Shown: positions 1 to 10,089 of the stretch, in pieces
Layout of the letters: each line of letters starts with the position of its first letter
Position numbering within the stretch: position 1 is the first letter of the stretch
Assembly: GCA_951812925.1 (NCBI GenBank)
Contig: OX638370.1
Location: 80,272,004 to 80,336,003, forward strand
DNA length: 64,000 nt
Source: Calliopum simillimum
Lineage: Eukaryota > Arthropoda > Insecta > Diptera > Lauxaniidae
Reading direction: 5' to 3'
Notes under the pieces: model-generated
Seen by the model: the letters and a program-made list of their open reading frames with translations, nothing else
What the model was told of the DNA's origin: nothing
Database searches by the model: none
Translations under genes and position numbers: made by a program

Positions 1-593
1 ATTTCACGATTTTTGGACTCCTCTCTCCCCCATGTCACACTCTGTCATATTTTCATAGACCCCTCCCACCTATTTGTGACATCACACAAATTTTATTAAT
101 TCCTTCATTATTATGATTTATACCTTCACGATATCATATTTTTTGATCAAGAATTTTAGTTACACTCCATAAAGAATTTTTTTTTTTTTTTTAATTTTAA
201 ATTAAGCGATTTAAAATGCTTAACTCCCTGACCCGACGAGCAATAAATCATGCAATACTTCAGGTCATAACAGCAAAATATCTAGTGGAGACACCAAAAT
301 GTTATGAAATGAAAATTTCATAACATCAAATCACATCAATTTTGACATAAAAAAAAAAATTATGATTTAAATTATAACATAAATAATTGCACGTCGAGTC
401 GTGGTGTTAGGCTTAACAATCGTAAAGTTTTTTGTGAAAAAAATATGCTTGAAAGTTTGTATTTTTTTTCGATTTGAATTGTGTGAAATCACACTTTCCA
501 AAACCCCCAGACCCCACTCTGTCACACTTTGTCACAAATTTGTGAATCCCACCCCTGCCCTAAAAGTGTGACTTAATTTATGGATAGCCCCTA
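1..593. mobile_element. Partial element with AGTGTGAC/GTCACACT boxes, cut by the window edge
   Basis: Two blocks, about 20-100 and 485-585, are full of CACACTCTGTCA/GTCACACTTTGTCAC-type motifs next to runs of C. They read in the same direction. The right block ends in a C-rich terminus (GGATAGCCCC) followed by TA near 590. The composition resembles the right end of the TA-flanked multi-box elements seen elsewhere in this window. The left end lies outside, so no inverted partner can be shown. No coding capacity was seen. Confidence 0.4.
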
Positions 594-713
594 TAACCAT
601 TTTGACCTTATAATTTTTGTGGTTAAACTTTATTTGACTTCAAAAATCTAGTAAAAATATCTACATATTTTTGGACAGATATTTTCTTTTTATAAAAATT
701 TTATACATCTTCA

Positions 714-793
714 TCGTACGCGCCAGTAATGCAGAGGATATGTTTCTACCTATCATACGGATAGACATCAGTTCGAATCCTAGTGCGGTCAGA
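714..793 (+). repeat. tRNA-like (SINE-type) head
   Basis: A B-box-like GTTCGAATCC at about 771-780 lies some 45 bases downstream of an A-box-like stretch (TAATGCAGAGG, 728-738). The spacing fits an internal RNA polymerase III promoter of a tRNA-derived SINE. A related segment occurs at 48042-48114; both share a CTATCAnACG core between the boxes. No convincing cloverleaf can be drawn, so this is not called as a functional tRNA. The rest of 594-1254 shows nothing recognisable. Confidence 0.4.
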
Positions 794-1254
794 AGGTTTT
801 TTTCTTGTTGTTTGAACTTTACAGTATGGCAAATATCACGCCATTTTTTTTCCAAAAATTTACTACCTACGTGCATGCTGAATTGACTAAAACTGTAAGT
901 TTAGATTTATTTTTGTTTGAAGTTGTCACTATTCTGACTTGAAATTCTGGTGAAATTTATGAGATATAAAGTAGAACGTATCATTTTCTTTTTTCCATGT
1001 AGTACTAATACAAAATACTGATGTGATTTTTTTCGTCTGTAAAGCAAAGATAACTCAGGTACCTGACAATTTCGAATTATTAAAAATCTTATTCCAAATC
1101 CGTAATACCTAAATCATTAAAAAAATCGCATAAATTTAAATATAAAATCCATGTTAACCAATGTTACTGTTCGAAGAACAATGTGGAGGTGAAACGTGGA
1201 ATATTTGCTAACGAGGTTGTAATGGATATTTAATACAGTCACATACTATACGTA

Positions 1255-2570
1255 GGGCCTAACATAAGTTCGCTTAGTTGGTGTCATGTTATAAATTTTT
1301 AGTAAATCAAAAAAATGCGTATTATTTGTTATAGTCCTACGATATATCATTTTAATTTTCAGAAAGATCGGTCAAAATGGAGAGAAGAAAACGTAAAATT
1401 CGTGAAACAATGTCAGCAGATATTCCAGTGCCAACGCAGCAAGACATTCGGTTTGCTATTCTTTTTGGATTTCGAGGTAAGCTCAAGTCTATGGAAATAT
1501 TTAATGAATGCCAAATAGCATTTGAAGTTAATGCGCCATCCCTCGTGACTATTTCAAAGCAGTTCCGAAGATTCCAGACAGGTCATTTTTCTGTGTAGGA
1601 CGAACCTCGAAAAGTCCGCCCAAAATCTTCGACTGATTATGAATGTGTAGCGCTGGTTAAGTCTAAAATTGACGAAGATCCAAGATTGACCCAGGAAATC
1701 ATTGCTGAGGAACTGGGCTTGAATGCCATGGCTGTATCGCAAATATTAAAAAATGATTTTGGATACGCGGAGAAATCTGCACGATGGGTTCCTAGAATTT
1801 TAAGTGATGCTCAAAAAGAGGCATGTGTGCGTTTTGCTAAGTATTTACTTGAAAAATTCAAAAACGAAGGGTCTAACACCTTCAAGAAAATTGCAACAGG
1901 TGATGAAGCATGGTTTTAGAAGTACGACCCTGAAACCAAACAACAATCCATGTTATGGAGCCCAGAAAGTGCAAGTCCACCTGTTAAAGTAAAACAAAAA
2001 AAAAGTCAGCAACAAAAGTAATGATGCCAGTTTACTTCACCAGAGAGAAAGTTGTAGCTGCTATTCCTTTGGAAAAAGGTCAGACGGTTACTGCTAAGTA
2101 GTATACTGAAACCTGTTTACCAGAAGTCTTCCAAAATTTATTTGGAAACGCCAAAAAAATGGAGCTACGCCGCTACTTTCTACATCACGATAATGCGCCA
2201 CCGCACACTGCTGAAAAAACGACCGATTTTGTTGCGCTTTCAGGCATCGAAGAAATTCGTCCCGCACCTTATTCCCCAGATCTAGCGCCTTGTGACTTCT
2301 GGTTGTTTCCAAAAATAAAAAAAATTGAGAGGGAGAGTCTTCAACAGCAATGAGGAGATAATAAATGCGGTTAATGATGAAATTGCAAAACTGCAAAAAG
2401 CCGATTTTGAAGACTGTTTTTCAAGATGGATTTATCGACTTTCAAAATTTTTCAAAATAAATGGCGATAACGTTGAAAAAATACAAATAGATGAAGAATA
2501 AAGTTATAAATTTAAAAAATTAAATTTAAAACTTTTTTCAATTCAACTAAGCGAACTTTTGTTAGACCCC
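1255..2570 (+). mobile_element. Defective mariner-family transposon
   Basis: The element is bounded by TA on both sides (1253-1254 and 2571-2572). Its inverted termini begin GGGCCTAACATAAGTTCGC on the left and, read inward, GGGGTCTAACAAAAGTTCGC on the right. Length is about 1.3 kb, the usual mariner size, and it holds one broken transposase frame. The TIRs are still clearly matched, so insertion is not ancient, but the copy cannot encode an active enzyme. Confidence 0.9.
1377..2501 (+). pseudogene. Mariner transposase, inactivated
   Basis: The frame starts MERRKRKIRE and runs through the helix-turn-helix region (DPRLTQEIIAEELG) to the catalytic core. The three acidic residues of a mariner D,D34D triad are all visible: ATGDEAWF, HHDNAPPHT, and the final D of SPDLAPCDFW, with 34 residues between the second and third. 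It is broken by in-frame TAG codons at 1596, 1917 and 2099, a frameshift near 1990-2010 after a poly-A tract, and another near 2320. The C-terminal part (EEIINAVNDEIAKLQ) is in a different frame from the catalytic core. Natural end is TAA at 2499-2501. In the living family the protein cuts and pastes its own element at TA sites in the nucleus. The start was chosen for the typical mariner N-terminus. Confidence 0.9.
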
Positions 2571-2681
2571 TATATTATAATGCAAATAACATAATTATGG
2601 TGTGTATTAAATTTAAAACTTTTTTCAATTCAACTAAGCGAACTTTTGTTAGATCCCTATATTATAATGCAAATAACATAA
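2521..2681 (+). repeat. Tandem duplication of the mariner 3' terminus
   Basis: The last ~50 bases of the mariner plus ~35 bases of flank are repeated with a period of 87 bases (2521-2607 and from 2608). The second copy includes a second right TIR and a second TATATTATAATGC flank. The copies differ at only a few positions within about 70 bases. Local duplication after insertion is the simplest reading. Confidence 0.8.
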
Positions 2682-3263
2682 ATATATAATGTGTTTTGTT
2701 TCCTTTAACTTAAAAAATTTTGTTTAATTAACTGTGTAAAGTCTATGGTGTTGAGTTATAATCAAAAATTTCACTTTATCAAAATATAAGCTTACGAATG
2801 ACGGTGTTTGTTTTAGAAAATTCAATAATCTTGATTTAGATAATTGTTCCAGAACAATCTAATTTAAATTTATAAAATTTGAAAGTTACATAATTTTTTT
2901 GTCATAAAGATCAGCATACATTGCTTTTTAAAGCTGTACAGTATAGTAAGTAGATAGTATCGACCCCAATACAGAAAAACAAGAGTGATCTTATTTGAAA
3001 TGATTTTCATCGAAAAACTATTTTTTCCGACACCTAAATAAGCACCTATTTGATTTTCCTTTTAGGTCCGTCATTTTATTTATAGAAATCATTTGTTTAA
3101 GATCCGTAAAACTTCACCTCTACGAAGTTTCCTAAAATTGTTGTAATCGAACAAGCTACAGTGAATCTAAAACATCAATGCAAAATATCAAAAACGGAAA
3201 ATAAGCTTGAGTCCTAAAACTATGCAATATTTGTATTGTATTGTATTGTATTTTAGAAACACG
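2682..3263. other. Gene-free AT-rich DNA with left arm of an interrupted inverted repeat
   Basis: No coding signal was seen. Positions 3120-3225 are an approximate inverted match to 5235-5320 (shared AACAAGCTACAG and a CAAAATATCAAAAA stretch). The sequence between is therefore the expanded loop of an older foldback or long-TIR element. A weaker inverted match may continue outward (3065-3115 with about 5700-5750). Confidence 0.5.
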
Positions 3264-3645
3264 TTTTTAATCCGGAACAGATATAGCCGCAATAACAGCA
3301 TTCCAAGCGTCAGACTGCAGCTTGAAATATTTTTCAAATCTTCCAAGCAAAGCTTCTTGCATTTCTTCGTTTACTTTGGCTAAATACTTATAGCTTGTAG
3401 GGTCTAACGATACTAAGTAGAGGCAAAGTAACCGAAACACAAAATCTTTTTGCCCTAAAGAAAATCAGACGCTCCTGCTATAGGCCCCATAAGCTTTATG
3501 AATTCCTCCAAGTACTCAAGTTCATTACTGAAAATGGTGTGAGTCTTCAGAAGAAAACACAATTTCGCTAATTTTCCTTTGTGTTGTAGTAACCTCTTTA
3601 CGGAATCATAAAGTAAGTTCCAGCTTGCCATTTATAACCGACTTG
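3264..3645 (-). pseudogene. hAT-superfamily transposase fragment
   Basis: Read on the minus strand with stops and frame changes ignored, the segment gives pieces typical of the middle to C-terminal part of hAT transposases. These include a region ending in RLLQHKGKL, then LEYLEEFIKLMGPIAGA, DFLQGKK, and a stretch close to FEKYFKLQSDAWNAVIAA before the expected end. Several stops and frame changes prevent any product. It sits inside an interrupted inverted repeat (arms 3120-3225 and 5235-5320), which could be remnants of its parent element. The identification rests on motif memory, not on an alignment. Confidence 0.6.
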
Positions 3646-3951
3646 ATTACTTCTGCAGATTTTGGACTTTGACTGCTATTGTTAATGCTCTTAATATATA
3701 AATATATAGAATGCAGCGTGCTTCTCTATGGACAAAAGTAATGCCCCAGACAGACGACAGCTTAAATCTAGATTATAGTCGTAATAATGCGAATCTTTTT
3801 ATTGCACAATTTTAGGCATCTTTTAAATACATATTTCATAGACATAGACAAAAACAATATTAATAGTGAGTTAAGCATCAGAAAAGCTAATTGGTATTTT
3901 TGGAACCTGAATTGGGAAATTTTCTTTTAGTCAATGTCTATGAAATATGTA

Positions 3952-4775
3952 GGGGAGGGAGGGCTAGTGTGGACTGGGGGCTAGTGTGGACAAATTCAAA
4001 TTCTCGCCCCGCTTTGAACTTTTTTTAAAATAATTTAATAGTGCATTTATGAAAATAAAAAATCATAACAATTGATGCAATTATGAAGGCAAGAGGTATA
4101 AGTAATCGCTAAAAATTACTTTATTACAAAAATGATATATTTACATATATAATTTTGTAATTATATAAAAGTTGTCCAAACTAGCCCCCCCCTGCGGGTA
4201 AGGGGTCAGAATATGCCCGAGGTAAGCATGCCTGTCGTAAAAGGCGACTAAAAGGGGGTGACCAGCCAGGGTGTGGAAGGGTGTAGCGTTGCGCCTCGAA
4301 AGAAAAACCCACAATGCCCGTAACTGGCACTGACAAGGCGAGTCGATGCCGCCTTAAAATAAGCATCTTGTCGAAATCCTGAAGCGTCTGACCCAGAGTG
4401 GGCGGCTCCCAGGTCAGCGTCTATTCCAGATTGGGCGGCTGAAATTAAAAGTGAATTTGGCCACTATATTTGCAGCGCTTGCCGGATCCAGCTTTAAGCT
4501 TATAACTTACTGCGTGGGGCGTTGCCGAGAAGATTATACTAATGAAGCATGGATCGAAAAACGATGGAAAATAACTCTCCAAGTGGTACCCACCAGAGTG
4601 TGGTTAATCCACCTGCCTCGGCAGCATGCACATCGGATTTGGAGGTGCAAGAAACATGCATAGTTTGGAATGATTCTCCTATAACTGGAACCAATATGGT
4701 TTCTCAAAATTTTGCCCTATGCTCCTCCTAGGAGTTAAAGGAGAATACATACATACACTAGCCCCCCACCTCCCC
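3952..4775. mobile_element. TA-flanked element with GGGGCTAGTGTGGAC boxes (copy 1)
   Basis: Both ends are flanked by TA (3950-3951, 4776-4777). The left end starts GGGGAGGGAGGGCTAGTGTG and repeats GGGGGCTAGTGTGGAC about 17 bases later. The right end, before its interruption, is the inverted version (CTAGCCCCCC...CTCCCC). The interior is AT-rich and matches the right part of the longer copy at 11865-13092 (GTGCATTTATGAAAATAAA and ATTGATGCAATTATGAAGGC stretches). It is non-autonomous: no coding sequence remains. A retroposon at 4191-4756 interrupts the right terminus. Confidence 0.85.
4191..4756 (+). mobile_element. Retroposon with 11-bp target duplication
   Basis: The insert is flanked by direct copies of ACTAGCCCCCC (4180-4190 and 4757-4767), a duplicated piece of the host element's right terminus. 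It is relatively GC-rich, starts CCTGCGGGTAAGGGGTCAG, and contains TGCCTGTCGTAAAAGGCGAC, which I remember as part of a dispersed insect non-LTR repeat. It ends in a short hairpin (TCCTCCTAGGAGTTAAAGGA) plus an ACATACATAC tail. This looks like a non-LTR derived, SINE-like or internally deleted LINE copy. No reverse transcriptase frame is present; short open frames inside are unconvincing. Confidence 0.65.
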
Positions 4776-4777
4776 TA

Positions 4778-5328
4778 CTGAAAAAATGCCTAAAATCCTG
4801 CAATAAAAAGATTCACATTATTGCGTCTATAATCTTAATTTAATCTGTCGTCTGTCTGGAGCATAAGTTAAATAAATCATTTTATAAAAATGCAATAGTT
4901 TTTTTTTTTTTCAAACATGTATTAGGTATATACTTGATATATATTATTGCTTTTCTCAAAACAAGGAATAGAAAATTTACATCGCAGAGGTTTTGCCTTT
5001 GGGAGCGATTTACAATTCCAATCGTTTTACATGTGCAGATCACGGCAATCAAAAAATTTTAGTGACTGCTGTTATTTTTTCAGTCATCAGTAAAATTTTA
5101 AAATGGTTCCAGGAACCATACATTTATCGGTGTTCTACCGATTTCTACCCAACCTGTTCAAGTACTCAGAAAATAAAATTATTTAAAACGAATATAAGCA
5201 CATTGATTTCGGAAAAATTCGATTAAGAAAAAAATATTCCATAGTTTTAAAACTTGAGTTTAACTTCCATTTTTGATATTTTGCACTGAAAAATTAGATT
5301 CGCTGTAGCTTGTTCAATTTCAATAATA
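4778..5328. other. Gene-free interval
   Basis: AT-rich sequence with a 13-bp T run near 4900, the inverted-repeat arm at 4785-4858 and the right arm 5235-5320. The open frame at 4993-5226 has no recognisable domain and lies inside old repeat sequence. Confidence 0.4.
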
Positions 5329-5691
5329 GCCGTGTTTCTTTTGACGCGTATAACTTATGAACGGTGAGTCATACGATAAAAAGTCCAAGGGTCTTTTTCA
5401 TTGAGAATCACATGTTCTACAAATAATTTTAATCTTTTGTAAAAAAAAAATTATTATTTAGAAGTTATTTAAAAAAAAGTGATTTTTTGCCGTTTATCGG
5501 CGCTTAACCAGTTTTTATGGAATAACTCCTAAAAGATAAATTTTTTAAGAAATAAAATGAAAAGTTTTTTGTAGAGAACGTGATTCTCCATAAAAAAGTT
5601 CCTCAGAGTTTTATAGTGCGACTCACTGTTCGTGAGTTATCGCAATTTAAAAATATCCACAGTTGTATATACGCGTCAAAAGAAACACGGC
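5329..5691. mobile_element. Foldback MITE with TA target duplication
   Basis: The inverted ends start GCCGTGTTTCTTTTGACGCG on both sides and are flanked by TA (5327-5328, 5692-5693). The inner arms keep pairing through versions of ATAACTYATGAACGGTGAGTC. Total length is 363 bp, with a poly-A/T-rich loop and no coding capacity. Related arm sequence recurs at about 36310-36350 and 37490-37520. Confidence 0.85.
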
Positions 5692-6332
5692 TAATAATGA
5701 GGAAATTTTGCAGAGATGAATTTTATGATTTTTTACGGAGTTTCATTTTATGACATGTCCTTAGTAGCTTAGGGTGGTTCAAACTGGGATAATGTGTACA
5801 ACTAATCGAAAGCAAATCGCAGATAATTGACCTCTATGAATGAAATGTAGCGCATATCGAGATATACGAGTACTATACTTGATGATCGGACCGTAAAATG
5901 GTGAAGCTATAATAATAATAATAGAGTTTAGCTACTAGAGCTATTAGCCTTCTTGACTATTTAGTTCAAGCTTTAAATCAAGTAAAGCTTAAAATAAATT
6001 AGGAAAATGAAAAAATTATGAGTTTGAATGTGTTATTTCTTTTATAATTTTTTCAGATCATTTGTATACATAACTACAAATGCATAAATGCAGTTGCATG
6101 TATGTAATAACATGATCCAAGGAATGAATGTTAGAAAAAATTAACCCTGCATGCTGTGGGGCTCGGACAACACAAACATTAAATAAAAAACAAGCAATAA
6201 CCAACGAATTTAATTATAATAATTTTTCAATCTAAGTTTGAGTTGACCTTTTGACAAGCTAATGCTATATACTTCGCAATGATTAATAAGAGTTGTCATG
6301 CGATTAAAAGGGGCTGAAGCCATATAATTAGT
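5692..6332. other. Gene-free interval including the LINE 3' tail
   Basis: No coding signal was seen. The part from about 6165 to 6332 is probably the 3' untranslated end of the minus-strand LINE that follows, since its reading frame stops at 6333. An exact tail or target duplication could not be identified. Confidence 0.35.
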
Positions 6333-7106
6333 TCAACTAACCGGTTGATAAAATAATTGATTAGAGTTACGATTACTTCTTCGGTTAGTATTAAAATAAA
6401 TATATGTAAGAAGCTCTGGTGCGGCAAGATACCCTGTAATAAGCTGATGCAGATAGTGTATATCCGTTATATTTCTACGCGTACTTAAAGACTGCATACG
6501 TAACAACATCAAACGATCCTCATAAGGAGGAATGTTTGAAGAATCCGTCCAATTAAAGCCTTTAAGAGCAAAACGAACAAAATTTTTTTGAATACTTTTA
6601 ATTCTATCAATGTGTATATTATAAAATGGTGACCAAACTTGGCTAGCGTACTCTAAGTGAGGACGTACAATTGTGTTATATAAAGTCACCGCTACTAAAG
6701 GGCTATTAAATTCTTTTGCCCATCGTTTAATAAAGCCAAGCAGTGTTGAAGATTTTTTACGAATTTGATTAATATGTTCGTTGATCGTTAGTTTAGCATC
6801 AAAATTTATACCAAGGTCTTTGACTGAATCGACACGACAGATTTGTTTATCATTAAATTTATAGTTAAACTCTACGATTTGATTTTTTCTAGAAAAAGTC
6901 ATTGTTTGGCATTTATCAGAATTGAGATGTAAGCTATTTTTACAACACCAAACTTCAAAAGATTTCAAGTCAGACTGAAGTACGAAACTGTCTTCAACTC
7001 CCTTCGCGATCCTGTATATTTTCATATCATCTGCATATATTAGCAAATGAGAGTTTTTAATAATATGAGTAACATCATTTATTGCTAAAATAAACAGGAG
7101 AGGTCC
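6333..7106 (-). pseudogene. 5'-truncated LINE reverse transcriptase (CR1/Jockey-like)
   Basis: An open 237-residue frame begins inside the catalytic palm: LLIYADDMKIYRIAKG carries the YADD active-site motif. Upstream in frame, GPLLFILAINDVTHII can be read from about 7106. Downstream are VKDLGINFDAKLTINEHI, LGFIKRWAKEF, and RPHLEYASQVWSP...HIDRIKSIQKNF, the usual thumb and C-terminal order of CR1/L2/Jockey-type elements. Fingers, endonuclease and ORF1 are missing, as in a 5'-truncated insertion. The frame is uninterrupted, so it is comparatively young. The enzyme copies element RNA into DNA at a nicked target; this fragment cannot. Confidence 0.85.
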
Positions 7107-8400
7107 TATAAATCAATTAAATACTTACCAAGTGGTCGAAAAGGCTTTTTTCGCTAAAAGTTATTTCATACGTGTATAAGCTTTCAAAATGGGCGGTGTA
7201 TTAACACCCTTTATAATTTCTTTTTTGCGTTATGTAGCCAAACTAAAAAGTTTTCTATACATTTCTATCTATAATATTGTGTGTTGGCACAAAATAAATT
7301 ATAGTCTTATTAAAGTTTTCACCAGAAAAGTTTAACAGATGTTGTTTTTTGTCGACCCTCTTTAGTGCTAAAAAAGTTTTTATACATACTATATATTCAT
7401 AATGATGTTTGTTTGTAGCAAATTATGACCATATTTTTTGACCCTTATTTCACAGAATACTACGTTATATTACGGCATGTTTTGTCTCTTACATTCAGTA
7501 AATTTCAAAGTACTAACTATAAATACTTAACACCAAATAAAAACCCCTTCAATTTAAAAAAATAAATTAAAAACTATAAAAATTTTAGTTTCCCTCAACG
7601 TGTCCTGTATATTAGATTGGTTTCAGATGAATTTTATGGATGTACTCTTGTGTAGCAATGAAAAATCTAACAAAACTTTATTAAAAGTGGGGTGTAAAAT
7701 GATGTGTATAAATGTAATAAAGTTGTTTATTTCAATTTGACATATGAAATTTCCTTCTGTTTTGTTATCGTGTCAACTTTTTCACACTTTCAATACCAGA
7801 AGAAATGTTTAATATGAGTATATATGTTCGTAGTACATATATAGGTAGCTATTTCAAATGAAATATACTCGTGCTTTTCCAAATACGTAGGTATTTACAT
7901 ATTACATACTTACTATTTTCTTATTGACGCAAGAAATAACATTTATAATTGTAAAAAGCTTTCAATCTTGTTATTGTACTTAACATTTCCGTGTATTTTT
8001 GACAAAACAACCTGACTAGAAATAAAAAAAAATTTTCCAGGATTTTTATTATATGTATAAAATTTAAATACGCTTCTTTAGGTGTTTCGTTACATCTCTA
8101 TGACTTTTAGTTGCAGAGGTATAGAATCGAAAATCAACCTTTCTCGCTTTTTTATTCCGAATTACATTTGACTATAAATTGGCATAAGCAATAGTTGCAT
8201 AGGGGAAAAACTATCAAATATTTTTTCAAAATTTAAAAAAATGGCGGAGATATGGGACTGAAATTTTTAGGTTAGTTTTTTTTTGAGAAGCTATAACTTT
8301 AGTTGCATTTATCCAATTCTCAATTTTATGGTGTCAAATGATTTATCTTGAAACAGGCTTTAAAATAAAAATTAGCAAACATTTTTTTTTTTATATATTA
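7107..8400. other. Gene-free AT-rich interval
   Basis: No gene, TIR or tandem array was seen. Composition is AT-rich with poly-T runs near 8280 and 8380. It separates the LINE fragment from the gene-capturing element. Confidence 0.4.
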
Positions 8401-9124
8401 GCTGTGTTCCAATGTTAGTAGATCTGATCCAGATCAGATCTGAACTCATTGGAACGCACACGGATTCAATTTTAAAAACTTGGTCGCATTGGCAAGATAA
8501 GATACAAATGTCAAAACAAAAATGTCATAACAAATTCAAAAATCAATTCAAGTTATTTAATTTAACAATCGTTTATAAAACGTAAACGGAATAGCCAAAA
8601 AATGTCTAATAGAGGTTGTGGTGGTACCGCGGTTGGAAAGTTTCATATTTCCGTGGGCTTGCTGTAACTGTGCAGACAATGCAGGGCTTACAAAACTTGT
8701 GTCATTGCTGATAAGTGGTCGCTTAAACAGATTGCCTGGTGCAGGTGCTGGTGATATGTTTGTTGATATTGCAGAGGGCAAGTTTGACTTGAGAAAAATG
8801 CAAAATTGCAGTTACAATTCAGCAAAGAAAGCCATTAAATTTTATATATCGAATGGTTTTTCTTCAGTCAAATTCTTTTTTAATTGAAATTTTAAAATTT
8901 TCAATAATTTTTTTGACACCAGATGTCAAAACGTCAAGAAATAAGTCAGTGCTGTCAAATAAAACCCGTAATTTTCAGAACACTTCCATGGATCCGAAAA
9001 GATTTCCGAACGCATTCATGGATCCAGAAAATGGAACCAAGATCTGAGCTGGTTCTGAATTTGTTTTTGTTTTGCTTGAAAGTGAATCTGATCCGGATCA
9101 GATCTGCTGCCATTGGAACACAGC
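8401..9124. mobile_element. TIR element carrying a captured RpL23 fragment
   Basis: Inverted ends of about 45 bases start GCTGTGTTCCAATG and continue into a near-palindromic GATCTGATCCAGATCAGATC on the left and GATCTGATCCGGATCAGAT on the right. TA flanks both ends (8399-8400, 9125-9126), giving a 724-bp element. Its only gene-like content is part of a ribosomal protein gene at 8602-8870. The architecture is that of a pack-type non-autonomous transposon. The TIR does not match the other families in this window and no transposase is present. Confidence 0.8.
8602..8870 (+). pseudogene. RpL23: Ribosomal protein L23 (uL14) fragment
   Basis: The start reads MSNRGCGGTAVGKFHISVGL, matching the uL14/RpL23 N-terminus. 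After a frame change it gives CNCADNAGL and then ISGRLNRLPGAGAGDMF, the family's most conserved block. After another it gives AVTIQQRKPL, equivalent to AVVIRQRKPF. Homology fades near 8870, so the C-terminal quarter is absent. No intron was noticed, so a spliced-transcript origin is possible, but this depends on where fly RpL23 introns lie. The true protein is a 60S subunit component; this copy has a stop and at least two frameshifts. It sits wholly within the TIR element 8401-9124. Confidence 0.85.
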
Positions 9125-9596
9125 TATTGTTTACACTGAAAAAAAAAAATTTTAAATTGAGTTTCCCAAAATACATCCTATTTGATATTTTTTTTTTCTT
9201 GCAAAGAAAGTTACAGGTGTAACTTACCAGCCCTCCAAAAATTGGAGTGGGCCTGCCAGTGATTTTCCAGAAAAACAATAAAATGTAGTATCCTTGCTGT
9301 TTTAGTCAATTCAGAATGTATGCTGAGGTACAAAATTTGTATATAGGGCAAATGTCTGTCCAAAAATAGATTTTTTTACTAGAATTTTAGAGTCAGAATG
9401 GTTATATATTTTTTTTTGATATTTACCTCAAGTAAAGTTCAAACACAAAAAACTACAGAGTCAAAATTAGAATAAAAATAGATTAAAAATAGTTACACAT
9501 GGCTGAAAGTATAATTTACTCTACATAGAATCAAATGTAGGCAATTCGGAGTAAATATTACTTTATCGTTGCACTATATTTTATTTATAAAGAACC
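9125..9596. other. Gene-free interval
   Basis: AT-rich sequence with no recognisable gene. Three short phrases resemble 600-900 (ATTTTTGGACAGATA-like and ACTAGAATTTTAGAGTCAGAATGG-like), so it may hold an eroded copy of the same unclassified repeat. Confidence 0.3.
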
Positions 9597-9599
9597 CTT

Positions 9600-10085
9600 T
9601 AACCAGAACCCTTCTGCGGGGTAAACAACAGTTTTAAAAATAACTTAATACGGGAATGGGAAAAGGAAAGCCTCTCTGATCACTGGAGAGCCAAAGAAGG
9701 TATGCGACAGGCGAAGAGGCTGATCGATCCAAAATATATTAAGGTAGAAGCTGTTTTAAATCTCAGTAGATAAAATATAAAAACGTACAGTGAAATAATA
9801 ACAGGTCACTGTAAACTCAATTATCACCTAAAAAAGATGGGTTTGGTAGACGATGACTCCTGTAGACTCTGCTTAGAGGACTCGGAAACAGCGGAACATG
9901 TACTATGTACTTGCCCCGCCGCGGTGAGACGCAGAGTAAGATACCTATGTGCCGAGATTTTAAATCCAAATGACATAGGTAAAATTAATCCCACGGCAGT
10001 GACACGATTCATAGATAGTCTAGAACTGTTCTGATCTTTTAGGTCGCAGTGTAATCCAGAGCCTTTAAATAATAATAAAAAAAAA
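9600..10085 (+). pseudogene. 3' end of an R1/I-type LINE ORF2
   Basis: From 9657 the frame reads WEKESLSDHWRAKEGMRQAK, then after one stop ITGHCKLNYHLKKMGLVDDD. It ends with a zinc-knuckle-like CRLC-x8-HVLC segment (residues of DSCRLCLEDSETAEHVLC) and a short C-terminal tail stopping at 10034. The 'GHCKLNYHL' plus Cys-His order is characteristic of the region after RNase H in R1/LOA/I-group non-LTR elements. An AATAATAATAAA plus A-run tail near 10069-10086 supports a retroposed, 5'-truncated copy on the plus strand. Confidence 0.75.
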
Positions 10086-10089
10086 AATT

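Larger units (their letters stand above)
3755..4860. repeat. Inverted repeat split by a later insertion
   Basis: Positions 3755-3830 (GACGACAGCTTAAAT... to TTTAGGCATCTTTT) are the reverse complement of 4785-4858 with few differences. The space between is taken up by the TA-flanked element at 3952-4775. So a small foldback existed first and was then used as an insertion target. Confidence 0.7.

Noticed and set aside
714..793. A genuine tRNA gene
   Set aside because: B box is good but acceptor and D stems cannot be paired; better read as a tRNA-derived retroposon.
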